Shown: positions 44,881 to 53,958, counted from the first letter of the stretch. The stretch is 64,000 nucleotides of DNA from Phycisphaerales bacterium PN19_bin_20 (GCA_021173225.1 JAJOLK010000010.1:26493-90492); one strand, 5' to 3'. Program-made: numbers and translations. The notes: generated from the letters alone by a model not told the origin.

Positions 44881-46699
44881 CCATCAGCCCCGCGATCCAG
44901 CCGTTCAGCTCGGTGTTGTCCACGAAGCTCGGTAGCGTTTCGGCGTGCTTGCCCAGCGCCAGCACGTCAACGTGGTCTGCCGTGTGATCGGGTGAGACGA
45001 ACTGCACGCCCAGCGAGTTGCCGACGATCGAGCCCATCACACAGACAAGTTGGTTGCGTCGGAGCGAGGGGTCGACGATCTCGCCGCTGAAGTGCCGTTC
45101 GAGCACGCCGAGCAGCTCGCGCCCGATACTCACGCCCGTTGCTGTTGTTAGCAGTCTGACCATCTCTGCCGCTTGGCCTGCGGCAGCTAGCTCGCCCGGC
45201 AGCGCCTTGAACTGGTCGATGATCCAATCAAAGCTGTGCTTGGCGTTGCCCAGGCGTTTGCAAGCGTCAACGCCTTTACGTCCGTAGAACGTAAACGCCG
45301 CGCCGGCCGTGGCATGGTCGGTGGTCACCACCAGCAGGGTGTCGGTGCGTGCGAGCGCGAACTCTGCCGCCAGCGCGATGGTCCGATCGAACTCCAGCAT
45401 CTCCGCCAGCAAGCTCACGGCGTCGTTGGCGTGTCCGGCATGGTCGACGCGCCCTGCCTCCACCTGCAAGAAGAACCCGCCCGGGTGCTGGCTCAGCCGC
45501 TCGAGTGCCGCGCCGGTCATCACGTCCAGCGCAGGCTCGTCACTCTTGCGATCAAGCACCATCGACATGTGATTGTTGTTGAATAGTCCAACCACCCGCG
45601 GCGGCGTGCGCTCTGCCGCCCCACCGCCAAGCATCGCCCCACCGCCTCCACCCGTGCCCGCGCCTGTGCTGGCTCCCGTTCCCGCGCCTGAGCGCCGGCC
45701 TATTCCATCGCCTCCGCCTTCGCACGAGCCCGGCCGCGCACTTGTCCCCACGGCTCCGGCTGTGATCGCTCCCACGCGCCAGGCCTGCAGTTCCGCCGCC
45801 GTCAGCACCAGCGCGCAGTCGTTCTGGTCCTTCAGCCACGCCGGGTTCACGTGGTCGCGACCGCCGCCGAGGGCCACATCAAGCTTGCGGTCGGCCAACT
45901 GCCGCCCGATCGCCGCATATTCGCCGCGGTCCATGCTGTTCGCATACATGCCTCCGGGCGTCGCGTGGCAGATCGTTGTGGTTGTTACCGCGCCGGTGCC
46001 ACGCCCGCCTTGCTGGCAGCGCATCAGCCATGGCGCTGGCGTCGCGCCATCAGGGGTAATGCACAGGCTGCCGTTTCGGTGCTTGAGGCCGACGCTCCAC
46101 GCGCTGCTCGCCGCCGCTGAGTCTGTTACGACGCTGTCAGCGCTGTGCGTGCTGCAAAGCGCCCGCCGTGCGCCGGAGGTTCGTCCGAGGCGTTCCAGGT
46201 GCAGCGCTTCGCCGCGCATTAGCCGCGACCAATGCGACGTCAGGCCGAGCGTCCCTGCGGCCATCCCATCTGCTACCACGAAGATCACGTTCCGCACCGG
46301 CGACCTCGGCGAAGTGCCAACCCCCGGCACGCCGCCACCGGGTGCACCCCCGCCCGTTCCTGCGCTGCCTTGCTGCCGCTCGCCGCTAGCACGCAGACCC
46401 GCTGAAGCCATCGCCGCGCCTAGCCCGCCCGCGAGCCCACCAACCAGCAGTGAGCGACGGCTCACGCTCATCGACGTGCCAGAGTCCAACGATGCACCAG
46501 TGCCAATCGGCGCGCCCGTGCTGCTCGTCGCGCGCGCCCCTGTTGTTGCAACCACCCCCATCGACTCGCCGCCGCGCACAACGTCCATCGGCACCCGCAG
46601 TCGGGAATCGTCCACCCGCGCCCAAGCGTCGCTCGGGTCACCAAGCTGCCCGCGCGTCGCGTCCAAACCCGGCGTGGACTCAGGTTGGTCTGCGTGCAT
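44852..46699 (-). CDS. Alkaline phosphatase, PhoA family, Tat-type signal
   Basis: 615 residues. A twin-arginine signal, SVSRRSLLVGGLAGGLGAAMAS, sits at residues 78-100 rather than at the start. The start at 46699 is supported by AAGGAA (46705-46710); ATG codons at 46588 and 46471 are alternatives. The phosphatase core has NVIFVVADGMAAG, the nucleophile region VVTDSAAASSAWS, VEAGRVDHAGHAND and VVTTDHATAG, which hold the metal ligands. A Gly-rich low-complexity insert lies near residues 330-365. It hydrolyses phosphomonoesters in the periplasm or outside the cell. Confidence 0.88.
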   Translation of the reverse strand: MHADQPESTPGLDATRGQLGDPSDAWARVDDSRLRVPMDVVRGGESMGVVATTGARATSSTGAPIGTGASLDSGTSMSVSRRSLLVGGLAGGLGAAMASAGLRASGERQQGSAGTGGGAPGGGVPGVGTSPRSPVRNVIFVVADGMAAGTLGLTSHWSRLMRGEALHLERLGRTSGARRALCSTHSADSVVTDSAAASSAWSVGLKHRNGSLCITPDGATPAPWLMRCQQGGRGTGAVTTTTICHATPGGMYANSMDRGEYAAIGRQLADRKLDVALGGGRDHVNPAWLKDQNDCALVLTAAELQAWRVGAITAGAVGTSARPGSCEGGGDGIGRRSGAGTGASTGAGTGGGGGAMLGGGAAERTPPRVVGLFNNNHMSMVLDRKSDEPALDVMTGAALERLSQHPGGFFLQVEAGRVDHAGHANDAVSLLAEMLEFDRTIALAAEFALARTDTLLVVTTDHATAGAAFTFYGRKGVDACKRLGNAKHSFDWIIDQFKALPGELAAAGQAAEMVRLLTTATGVSIGRELLGVLERHFSGEIVDPSLRRNQLVCVMGSIVGNSLGVQFVSPDHTADHVDVLALGKHAETLPSFVDNTELNGWIAGLMDLPPGTPVM

Positions 46700-46704
46700 G
46701 GGCG

Positions 46705-46710
46705 TTCCTT
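46705..46710 (-). promoter_or_regulatory. Ribosome binding site of alkaline phosphatase gene
   Basis: AAGGAA on the minus strand, 5 nt before the ATG at 46699. It supports the long form with 76 residues before the Tat motif. Confidence 0.6.
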
Positions 46711-46794
46711 TACACTCAGGCTCAAGCCAATCTGGCGCCAGCAGTGGGGTTGGTGCAAAGCTCTTGCGCGGGCACGCACCAACGCCGCGCGGCC

Positions 46795-47772
46795 TCAGAA
46801 CTTAAGGCTCGCGCTCAGCCCAATCATCGCCGCTGGATCGGTGTTTGTCTCGCTCAGCTCGTCTCCGGAGCGGTTGTAAACCGTGAATTCTTGGTAAACC
46901 ACCGCGCCCACCTTCACCCCCACCTCAACCCGGGGCGTCGGCTTCCACGCAAGTCCGACCAGCAGCGGCACGCGCCGATCACGCACCACACCCGCGGCCA
47001 GCGGTGCCTCGTCGTTCAGCCGATACTCCGCATTCTCAAACTCCACCGAGACGCTCGCCGTCCACGCCTCGTCCAGCTTCGTGCTCAGCTCAAGCCCGAG
47101 CCCGCGCCCGCCCAGGTCAAGCTTCGTGAACTCGTCGATCTGCCACGTCAATCCCAGCAGCGGCACAAACTGTGTCGCACGCTCAAGCCGGCTCGAGGCC
47201 ACCAACCCGGCGGTCAAGCTGAGCGTATCGCTCACCGCATACCGCACCGCGCCTAACGCCGACCACCGCAGGCTGTCGCCGATGTCCGCGTCCGCCTCGC
47301 CCGAAACATTTAGCGAGCCGCCAACCAAATAGCTCCACGTCTGATCCTGCACGATCACCAGCCGCGGCGACACATAACTCTGGCTCAACTGGCTCCAGGG
47401 CCGTCCCGTCCCCGCCACCAGCCCCGTGGCGTCCTTGAAGTCAAACCACACGACGTCAGTGCCCAGCGTCAGCGAGCCAATCAGCGTCGGGCTGAACGCG
47501 TAGCCAAAGGTCGCGTCGTACCCCGCGCGCCGCACCGCCACGCTCCCGCCGCCGTCAGACAGATCGCTCCGCAGCGTCAGGTCACCGCGAACGTTGATCT
47601 CTGTCTGCACGCCTCCGCGACCAACATCGCCCGCTGGCTTGACCTCTGGCGCGCCCGTCGCCGTCGGCTGCGGGCCGGGCTGCCCAGTCGGCTGCGCGTG
47701 CGCCGCGCCGCTCAGCGCCGCCAGCGTTAGCACGCCCACCGCTGAAGCCCGCGTCACTGACGCCACGCGCAT
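46795..47772 (-). CDS. Outer-membrane beta-barrel protein, DUF6268-like
   Basis: 325 residues from the ATG at 47772. A signal peptide (MRVASVTRASAVGVLTLAAL, ending AHA) precedes alternating strands typical of a beta-barrel, such as TFGYAFSPTLIGSLTLGTDVV and VEVGVKVGAVVYQEFTVYN. It ends in SASLKF, with the C-terminal aromatic residue expected by the BAM machinery. The overall pattern recalls DUF6268 proteins of Planctomycetota, by recollection only. Earlier ATG codons at 47823 and 47874 lack a better ribosome site. The TonB-like gene diverges 108 bp away. Confidence 0.78.
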   Translation of the reverse strand: MRVASVTRASAVGVLTLAALSGAAHAQPTGQPGPQPTATGAPEVKPAGDVGRGGVQTEINVRGDLTLRSDLSDGGGSVAVRRAGYDATFGYAFSPTLIGSLTLGTDVVWFDFKDATGLVAGTGRPWSQLSQSYVSPRLVIVQDQTWSYLVGGSLNVSGEADADIGDSLRWSALGAVRYAVSDTLSLTAGLVASSRLERATQFVPLLGLTWQIDEFTKLDLGGRGLGLELSTKLDEAWTASVSVEFENAEYRLNDEAPLAAGVVRDRRVPLLVGLAWKPTPRVEVGVKVGAVVYQEFTVYNRSGDELSETNTDPAAMIGLSASLKF

Positions 47773-47879
47773 CAGGCCGGCGGGAACTTGACCCGCCACA
47801 ACGTACCCAAGCATGTTTTCCATATCCGCCAGCGTACGGCGGCTCCGGGCCCCCTCGCACACAACCCCTACCATGAACT

Positions 47880-49454
47880 TTGGTGCAACGCCACGCGACA
47901 CAACCCGCTCTGTCGAGCCCTTGGCCCACCGCGCTGGCCCTCAGTCTGCTCGTCCACGTCTTCGCCGTCGTCGCACTCGCGCTCGCGCCGCCACTGCGGC
48001 ACGCGAACCCCACCAACACCGCCGCATCAGCCAACCTTTCTGAGCCTCAGTGGCAAACTCTCCCGATGGTGCTGTTTGTTGAGAGCGCCCCGCCAGATCA
48101 ATCGCCAGACCCATCACCAAAGCAGGCTCAGAGCCCTTCGCCAGAGCTCACACCTCCTGACTCCATTTCGACAGAAGCCCTCGCCGTTCAAACTCCCGCG
48201 CCGGAGCCACTCCAACTGCCCGCCCCGCGCTCGCCCGCAGCCCAGCCCATCGAGCTCGACCAGGTCCGTATGGGCCAAACGGTGGGCGATCCGAACTCTC
48301 CAGCACTGCTGGCCAGCATCGAGCAAGGCCCGCACCGCGCTGAACTCAGCCGCGTGACTCAGCCGCAGCTGGATCGCCTTGACCAGGCCGCCCCCGACGC
48401 CACGCCGCCGCCGCTTGCGCCGCGCCCGAGCGACGCTTCGCCACCGCGCCGCGCCGGCGAGCAGGGCGACAGCGTCCCGCCCGATGCAGTCAATCCTCCA
48501 GATACAAGCGTCGCGCGCGATGGAAGCGCGCCGCGTGAAGTAGTGGCTGCGCCGCAGCCAGAGCGCCTCGTGCCGCCGCCGACATCACCATCTGAAGTTC
48601 GGCCCACCGTCGCGAACCAACCCCCGAAGCTGGCAGCCGCTGAACCAAGCTTCCAGATAGAGCCACAGCCTCAGCCGCATATTCAGCCTCAGCCTCAGCC
48701 TCAGCCTCAGCCACAGCCCAAGCCCCAGCCCCAGCCTCAGACGCAAACTCAGCCGCCCGCTCTCCCCCTCGGCGTCGGCCCCGCCCAACCACCCGCCCAA
48801 CCACCAGCGCAACCACCAGCGCCCGCTACACCCGCCACTTTTCCCACGCCGAAGCCTTCAACATCACCCGCCGCTCTAATCGCAATCAACGCAATCAGCC
48901 CGGGCGCGATCACGCCAACCACGCCACCCACGCCACCCACGCCACCTGCCTCAGTTGCACCCGCCAGCACCGATCAACCCTCACCCATCCCGCCCTCGCC
49001 CTCGAGCCCCACCACCACTCCACCCGCCAAAAGCCTGCCCACAACCCCCTCCCCAACCTTGACCGGCACACCCGGCACGCCCGCCGCGCCGGGCCAACGC
49101 ACCGTCCCCGCAGACCGCGACAGCAGCCCCTTCAGCACCGAGATCGTCGGCACTTTCCGCAACGGGCGCGTAATCGCTGGCCAGGGCCTCGACGTCCGCA
49201 CCGTCCGCCCGCGCCTCACGCTGCTCACGCGCGTCACCGCCGCACCTCGCAACCCCATCCTCGAAATGACCTTCGCTAAATCCGGCCGCGTCACCGACGT
49301 CCGCCTGCTGCGCTCCAGCGGCTACAGCGTTGAGGTCGATGAGCCCGTCATCGCCGCCGCCTTCAACTGGCGTGGCAGCGGTCCAATCCTCGACCGCCTC
49401 GCAGACCGCCCTGACGCCGCCGTCAAAATGACCATCACCATCGTGATGAACTAA
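47880..49454 (+). CDS. TonB-like energy transducer
   Basis: 524 residues from a TTG start. One N-terminal helix (TALALSLLVHVFAVVALALA), then a 350-residue Pro-rich region that includes a Gln-Pro repeat (about 262-295) and Pro/Thr/Ser-rich sequence. The C-terminus (about 440-524) has the TonB-type strand pattern NPILEMTFAKSGRVTDVRLL then SSGYSVEVDEPVIAAAFNW. It would span the periplasm and transmit ExbB/ExbD energy to outer-membrane receptors. No exbBD is adjacent. Such long Pro-rich linkers are plausible for periplasm-spanning proteins. Confidence 0.82.
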   Translation: MVQRHATQPALSSPWPTALALSLLVHVFAVVALALAPPLRHANPTNTAASANLSEPQWQTLPMVLFVESAPPDQSPDPSPKQAQSPSPELTPPDSISTEALAVQTPAPEPLQLPAPRSPAAQPIELDQVRMGQTVGDPNSPALLASIEQGPHRAELSRVTQPQLDRLDQAAPDATPPPLAPRPSDASPPRRAGEQGDSVPPDAVNPPDTSVARDGSAPREVVAAPQPERLVPPPTSPSEVRPTVANQPPKLAAAEPSFQIEPQPQPHIQPQPQPQPQPQPKPQPQPQTQTQPPALPLGVGPAQPPAQPPAQPPAPATPATFPTPKPSTSPAALIAINAISPGAITPTTPPTPPTPPASVAPASTDQPSPIPPSPSSPTTTPPAKSLPTTPSPTLTGTPGTPAAPGQRTVPADRDSSPFSTEIVGTFRNGRVIAGQGLDVRTVRPRLTLLTRVTAAPRNPILEMTFAKSGRVTDVRLLRSSGYSVEVDEPVIAAAFNWRGSGPILDRLADRPDAAVKMTITIVMN

Positions 49455-49481
49455 TCGGCCCGCACACGGCCCGCCCCGCTT

Positions 49482-50801
49482 CTAGTGCCCGCCCGACGCG
49501 CTCTTCGCTGGTGCCGGCTTGCTCACCGACCGCACGTGCGACCCGCTTGACCCGCGCTCGCCCTCAGCCGCACGCGCCTCCGCGCGCTCCATCGCCACGT
49601 GGCTCGCCGGCTTGCTGGGCATAAAGAAGAATACATACGCCCACGTCATCGTCGCCGTAAACAGCGTCACCATCCCGATCCACCCGAACGTCTGCTGCGT
49701 CTTGACTGGCAGCCGGCCCAACTGCATCGCGATCGGCTCGATCACCGGCGTCACCACGCGCCAAAAGACGTCCGCCCCACTCGGTCCCGCTGCCCCCGAT
49801 GGCTTCGCCACAGCCGCTACTACTGCCGCAGACCCGGGGCTTGACGCCCGGGCCGGTGCTGCCACCGCCCGCGCTGGCTCAGCGGTGCGAGACATCGCCG
49901 CTACCACCGGCACCCCCGCAACCGCCGCCAAAGCTGCCGCCCGCGGCGCATCCACCCCATGCTCGCTTGATCCCTGTACTCCACCTGAGCCAAACCCCGC
50001 GCTCGCGTCTGCGTCCGCAACGCCAGCGCGCAACGCTCCAACCCCCGCCGAGGGGCTTAGCGCCCCGGCGCTCAGCTCCGCGCCGTCCGCCAGCACAGAG
50101 CTGGCATCCGCAAACTCATCCTCGTCCGCGGCGCCCATAGCGCTCGCCAACTGATCGTCCAGCGCCCTGATCTGCGCTGACGAAGCCTCGGGCAATGAAC
50201 GCCCCGGCGCGACATGCGGCGACTCCCGCACCACATCAGCCGTCGTCATCGCAACCAAAGCGTCAGTCACCACTGGCCCCTTCGCCGCCCCCACATCACC
50301 ACCGTCCCCCACATCCGCAAGCTCGCCACCATCCGCGAGCGCCCCGTCGGGCGAAACGCTCGCACCCACCACGCCTCCGCCGCCCTCGCTCACCTCCGCG
50401 CCGCCCGGCAACGGCACGCCGGCAACAACTGCCTCAGAAGCGATACTCGCGGGCCCGCTCTCCAAAACGCTCTTTAGCCCACTCTCCGCAGGGCTCTCAC
50501 TCGCACCCGCAGCCACGCCATCGGCCTCGACCGGCCCAAGGTCTGCGGCCGCCGCCGCGTCCGCCAGCGCGCCGTCCAAAGACGCCTCCAGCGCGTCGTC
50601 GTTCCCGCCGCCATCACTTCCCGCCGCCGCGGCCTCGGCCCGCGCCTCAAACGCCGCTAAATCAGCCAGATCGTCCTGGTCATTACCCGCCTTGCCGTCC
50701 AGCCGAGCGCTGACCAACCCATAAGCACCGTCCATGTCGCGAAGCAACGCGTCCACGCGCGCATCGAGGTCCTCAGGCTGGTTCCCGCCCGCTGCTGCCA
50801 T
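49482..50801 (-). CDS. Acidic single-pass membrane protein, unknown
   Basis: 439 residues, intact copy. An N-terminal helical segment (PEDLDARVDALLRDMDGAYG) is followed by about 330 acidic, Ala/Gly/Ser-rich and probably disordered residues. One C-terminal helix (WIGMVTLFTATMTWAYVFFF) is near 375-396, and the tail is basic. I do not recognise the family. It could be a tail-anchored adaptor. Its first 147 codons also exist in the second repeat copy as a broken gene. A minus-strand promoter candidate is at 51062-51090. Confidence 0.7.
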   Translation of the reverse strand: MAAAGGNQPEDLDARVDALLRDMDGAYGLVSARLDGKAGNDQDDLADLAAFEARAEAAAAGSDGGGNDDALEASLDGALADAAAAADLGPVEADGVAAGASESPAESGLKSVLESGPASIASEAVVAGVPLPGGAEVSEGGGGVVGASVSPDGALADGGELADVGDGGDVGAAKGPVVTDALVAMTTADVVRESPHVAPGRSLPEASSAQIRALDDQLASAMGAADEDEFADASSVLADGAELSAGALSPSAGVGALRAGVADADASAGFGSGGVQGSSEHGVDAPRAAALAAVAGVPVVAAMSRTAEPARAVAAPARASSPGSAAVVAAVAKPSGAAGPSGADVFWRVVTPVIEPIAMQLGRLPVKTQQTFGWIGMVTLFTATMTWAYVFFFMPSKPASHVAMERAEARAAEGERGSSGSHVRSVSKPAPAKSASGGH

Positions 50802-51162
50802 CGTCGCCCTTTGCCACCGGCCGCGCCATCACCGGCCCGCATCAACGCCCACCCAACGGAGCGCCCCACCGACCTGCCCATAACATCGAACCACCACCGC
50901 GACGCCTCCAGTACCACCCGCCCATGCACAACAGATTCCTCCGCCTAACGCACACTCCCACAAACACCCACGCCCGGCGGTATCGTTCACCATCCCGCCG
51001 CGGCGTTCTCGGGCCCTCAGGGTAACTGCCGGCCGCCACGGCCAACCAAACCCCCCCTCCTAAAATACTTACATAATCCAAACAGCTCAATAGGCGAGAT
51101 GTCGCAAATGAGTGATCTAGCGCCGCACCCTCGGTCGCCACACCTTCTTCCGCACCACCAAC
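50802..51162. other. Divergent intergenic region upstream of rsmE, copy 1
   Basis: 361 bp between the acidic membrane protein start and rsmE. It has a locally AT-rich patch at about 51059-51092. Nothing else is recognised. The same DNA recurs at 54283-54643. Confidence 0.6.
51062..51090 (-). promoter_or_regulatory. Candidate sigma70-type promoter, minus strand
   Basis: Reading the minus strand, TTGAGC (51090-51085) and TATTTT (51067-51062) are separated by 17 bp in an AT-rich patch. It would drive the acidic membrane protein gene with a leader of about 250 nt. A copy is at 54543-54571. Confidence 0.35.
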
Positions 51163-51972
51163 ATGCACACGCACCGGCTCTTTCTGAACGCTTGCATCGC
51201 CCAGCTCCCCGACGCGCTGACCGTCGACGGCACCGAAGCCGCACACGCCGTTCTTGTCAAACGCCTTGTCCCCGGCGACCTCGTTGAACTCCGTGACGGG
51301 ATCGGCGGGCACGCCAGCGCCACCGTCACCGCCGTCCACCGACTCAAACGCGATACCACGCTCTCTATCGCCATCTCCAAACGCGGCCAAGCCCCGCGCC
51401 CAACCCCCGCCGTCCATGTCTTCTCTGCCGTCCCCAAAGGTGACCGTGCTGCTCAGCTCATTGACCAACTCTCACAGGTCGGCGCCGCCAGCTGGCGCTG
51501 GCTCAGAACCACCCGCGCCGTCGCCGAGGCCACCGATCACAAGCTCGACCGTCTGCACCGCGTCGCCGTAGAGGCCGCCAAGCAGTGCGGCAGGGCCTGG
51601 CTGCTCAACATTGAGCCGCCCATCACTATCGCCGACGCGATCGCCTGGGGCACCGCGCCGGGCCGCAAGACTTTTCTCGCCAGCGCTGATGGCCAGCCCT
51701 TCGCAGACTGGGCTGCCACCGTCCGCGCCACTACCATTGCCCCCCCGCTCGCAAGACCTGCACAGCAGCACGCAAGCACCGACTTCGCACTGCTCATCGG
51801 GCCCGAGGGCGGCTTTGACAACGATGAACTTGCCGCGCTCGCGCACGCTCACGCCCGAGCGCTCTGTTTTGGCCCGCACGTCATGCGTACCGAAACCGCC
51901 GCCGTGGCCGCCGCCCACGCGATGGTTCTCGCGCTGGGCACCGCTGAGCCTATTCAGACGTCTCATTCCTGA
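51163..51972 (+). CDS. rsmE: 16S rRNA m3U1498 methyltransferase, copy 1
   Basis: 269 residues. Methylates N3 of U1498 in 16S rRNA with S-adenosylmethionine. The N-terminal PUA-like part starts HRLFLNACIAQLP and includes HAVLVKRLVPGDLVEL. The C-terminal SPOUT knot has ALLIGPEGGFDNDELAAL and GPHVMRTETAAVAAAHA, both diagnostic for RsmE. The length is slightly above the usual 240-250. It lies fully inside the duplicated unit, so the chromosome carries two identical complete copies. Confidence 0.95.
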   Translation: MHTHRLFLNACIAQLPDALTVDGTEAAHAVLVKRLVPGDLVELRDGIGGHASATVTAVHRLKRDTTLSIAISKRGQAPRPTPAVHVFSAVPKGDRAAQLIDQLSQVGAASWRWLRTTRAVAEATDHKLDRLHRVAVEAAKQCGRAWLLNIEPPITIADAIAWGTAPGRKTFLASADGQPFADWAATVRATTIAPPLARPAQQHASTDFALLIGPEGGFDNDELAALAHAHARALCFGPHVMRTETAAVAAAHAMVLALGTAEPIQTSHS

Positions 51973-52127
51973 CCCTCGCGTACAGGAATCATTCCTCAGC
52001 TCGCACGACTTTGTGGACAACCTTCTCTGAAGGTGCTTCAATATCAACAACAGATCGCCCGAGACAACAGGGCGGACCGGCACGATGAACTCTCAAGGGA
52101 CGCCGGGCTAACAAGGGATCCACGTTT

Positions 52128-52529
52128 ATGGCCAAGCGCTCCTCCGGTATCTCAACCATGTCCGTCTCTGACCTTCAGGGTGAACTGCGCCGCCGCCAGC
52201 GCGCACTGCCCGCGCTCAACCGCAAGCGCGCCAAGCTCATGACCCGCGTCGCCCAGATCGACGCCCACATCAGCGCCCTCGGCGGCTCTGTTGGTGCGCG
52301 GCCCGCGAGCGCTATGGGCCGCCGCGGCCCGCGTAAAGAGAGCAGCCTCGTCGCCATGCTCACCAAGGTTCTCACCGGCAAGACCATGGGCGTCATCGAG
52401 GCCGGCCTGGCCGTCAAGGACGCTGGCTACGAGTCCGACTCACCCAACTATCGCACCATGGTCAACGCCGCGCTGCTCAAGAAGGCGTTCTTCAAGCGCG
52501 TCTCCCGCGGCCAGTACACCGCCGCCTAA
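52128..52529 (+). CDS. Small HTH-like protein, copy 1
   Basis: 133 basic residues. Residues about 12-50 form a probable coiled coil (LQGELRRRQRALPALNRKRA). Residues about 75-133 resemble a winged helix such as HARE-HTH or HB1: KTMGVIEAGLAVKDAGYES, YRTMVNAALLKKAFFKRVS, then GQYTAA. This suggests nucleic-acid binding, but the family is not certain. The ATG at 52128 is used. It is followed by a strong terminator at 52566-52602. Confidence 0.72.
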   Translation: MAKRSSGISTMSVSDLQGELRRRQRALPALNRKRAKLMTRVAQIDAHISALGGSVGARPASAMGRRGPRKESSLVAMLTKVLTGKTMGVIEAGLAVKDAGYESDSPNYRTMVNAALLKKAFFKRVSRGQYTAA

Positions 52530-52565
52530 TCCTCGCCCTGCGAGCAACTTCGTTCGACAACCCAC

Positions 52566-52602
52566 GCGACCCCCGGCCAACGTCGGGGGTCGCTGGCGTT
52601 TT
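52566..52602 (+). terminator. Rho-independent terminator after the HTH-like gene, copy 1
   Basis: A perfect 10-bp stem, GCGACCCCCG (52566-52575) with CGGGGGTCGC (52584-52593), 8-nt loop, followed by TGGCGTTTT. It ends the rsmE/HTH-like transcript. Confidence 0.8.
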
Positions 52603-52705
52603 GCCCGCAACCACCGCGCAACAGCCCGGCCCTGGAGCACTGCAGCCCGTACCGCCCCCCGCGAAGTACAGCCCCCACGCCGTATAGCCCTCAAACCTCT
52701 ACAAT

Positions 52706-52910
52706 CCCGCCGCGATTGACACTTGCTAAACCCCAAGGCGCATCGCACACTTTAACGTGTGCCCGCGGCGTGCGACCCGCGCGGCGCAAGGGCTGGCCTT
52801 GGCGTACGTGAGCGACTCGTCGCTCGCAAACACCCACGCCACGCCCTGACAAGTCCCCTGCGAAGGCCCCGCCCGGAAGTGCCTCCCCGTGGCGGGGCTT
52901 CTTTATTTTT
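52706..52910 (+). ncRNA. Candidate structured RNA, copy 1
   Basis: About 200 nt between a TACAAT -10-like box (52700-52705) and an intrinsic terminator. Nested pairings: ACTTG 52721-52725 with CAAGT 52850-52854; AGGGC 52789-52793 with GCCCT 52843-52847; GGCGT 52801-52805 with ACGCC 52836-52840; GAGCGA 52810-52815 with TCGCTC 52820-52825. A separate hairpin pairs GCACAC 52745-52750 with GTGTGC 52757-52762. There is no coding frame. Length and layout recall 6S-like RNAs, but no known family could be matched. No good -35 precedes the -10. Confidence 0.45.
52866..52910 (+). terminator. Rho-independent terminator, copy 1
   Basis: GCCCCGCC (52866-52873) pairs with GGCGGGGC (52891-52898), followed by TTCTTTATTTTT. 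The T-rich tail is only on the plus strand, so it serves a plus-strand transcript and not the CBM48-like gene, which is read from the other side. The upstream HTH-like gene already has its own terminator. Confidence 0.8.
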
Positions 52911-52913
52911 ACG

Positions 52914-53246
52914 CTACACCGCGATCGCCCGCGGCACCACCGTCTCACCACCGGCAACCACGTCACCAGCCGTCACACTCAAGCGTGACACCCAGTGCCC
53001 ACTGCTGGCCAGCCGCACGCCGCTGGCCGCGTAATCCGCCAGCCAAATCGAGCCATCGACCATATAGCAGAACTCGTGCCCGCCCACCGGCACCTCGGTC
53101 ACCAGCGACCACCAACCCGGGTTCTGACGCTCCATGCTCACCGCGCCCGCGCGCCACCCGGTAAACGTCCCGACAATCTCTACCCTCGCCGCGTGCGGCA
53201 AGAAGACCTTGAACAGCACACGACCGTCGGGAAGCTGCGTCACCAT
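52914..53246 (-). CDS. CBM48-like glycogen-binding domain protein, copy 1
   Basis: 110 residues. The chain matches a glycogen-binding (CBM48/AMPK-beta) sandwich: VLFKVFLPHAARVEIVGTF, TGWRAGAVSMERQNPGWWSL and GGHEFCYMVDGSIWLADYAA. No catalytic domain is attached, so it would act alone or as a partner in glycogen metabolism or sensing. The ATG at 53246 is preferred; the upstream frame adds 19 unconvincing residues. The secreted-protein gene diverges 125 bp away. Confidence 0.8.
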   Translation of the reverse strand: MVTQLPDGRVLFKVFLPHAARVEIVGTFTGWRAGAVSMERQNPGWWSLVTEVPVGGHEFCYMVDGSIWLADYAASGVRLASSGHWVSRLSVTAGDVVAGGETVVPRAIAV

Positions 53247-53370
53247 GGCAAGGCTCCGGAAGCACGCCCGCAGCCGCCGCGGCCACACGCCGCCCGCGAC
53301 CACCTGCGTACGGTCTTTATCGGATCAGCGCTCGGGCCGGATAACCCTTCCATCAAGAGTTTCACGCGTC

Positions 53371-53958
53371 ATGCTCACCTTTGCGCTTCTGGCCGCCAAC
53401 CTCGCCGCCCTCCTCACCGCAATACCCGCCCAGGCGACCGCGCCCGCCGTCGCGCTGCAGCCCGTCGAGCCCGGCAAGCCCGCTGTCATCATCACCACCG
53501 ACGCGCCACCCACCAGCCTGACACTCAGCACTATCCCCGCCTCCACCAACAAGCTTCCCTTCGCCACCACCCGCCTGACCTTCACCGTCACAGCCACCCC
53601 CGCCGAACCAGCACTCCACTGGCTCATCGCCCGGCCCGGCACCTTGACCTGGAAGCTCGCGCCAGAGCTGACCTCAGAGCCCGCGCTCAGCTCCAACCCC
53701 GCCCCCAGCCCGGTTGTTGCCGTCTCGATCCTCTCACTCGCCGGCCCGACCGCGATCACCCCGACCGCGATCACCCCGCTCGCAATAACCTTGCCCGCCA
53801 ACTTGCAAGTCACGCTCTCGCCCGGCATCACGTCGCAAACCCGCACCCACCACGCCTCCGCCGCCCTCGCTCACCTCCGCGCCGCCCGGCAACGGCACGC
53901 CGGCAACAACTGCCTCAGAAGCGATACTCGCGGGCCCGCTCTCCAAAACGCTCTTTAG
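53371..53958 (+). pseudogene. Truncated secreted-protein gene (5' fragment, copy 1)
   Basis: It has the same start and signal peptide as the intact gene at 56852 and is identical for 157 codons, to the repeat junction at 53842. It then reads into the antisense strand of the acidic membrane protein fragment for 38 codons to a stop at 53958. The chimera therefore lacks about 490 residues of the intact protein. It is a direct product of the duplication. Confidence 0.92.

Larger units (their letters stand above)
50361..53841. repeat. Tandem duplication, copy 1 (3,481 bp)
   Basis: First unit of a direct tandem repeat. It begins with CGCACCC at 50361 inside the acidic membrane protein gene and ends just before CGCACCC at 53842 inside the secreted-protein gene. 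All complete coding frames in the unit have identical translations in copy 2, and every line I compared matches with a one-base column shift. It carries the 5' part of the left gene, rsmE, the HTH-like gene, the RNA candidate, the CBM48-like gene and the 5' part of the right gene. Confidence 0.97.

Noticed and set aside
48655..48760. CRISPR-like repetitive DNA
   Set aside because: A short Gln-Pro codon repeat inside the TonB-like coding frame, with no spacers.
52716..52721. Perfect TTGACA as a -35 box
   Set aside because: No -10-like hexamer occurs 15-19 bp downstream, and it falls inside the proposed RNA.
52874..52890. CGGAAG in the terminator loop as part of an SRP RNA
   Set aside because: The flanking helix pattern of SRP RNA is missing; the hairpin is better explained as a terminator.
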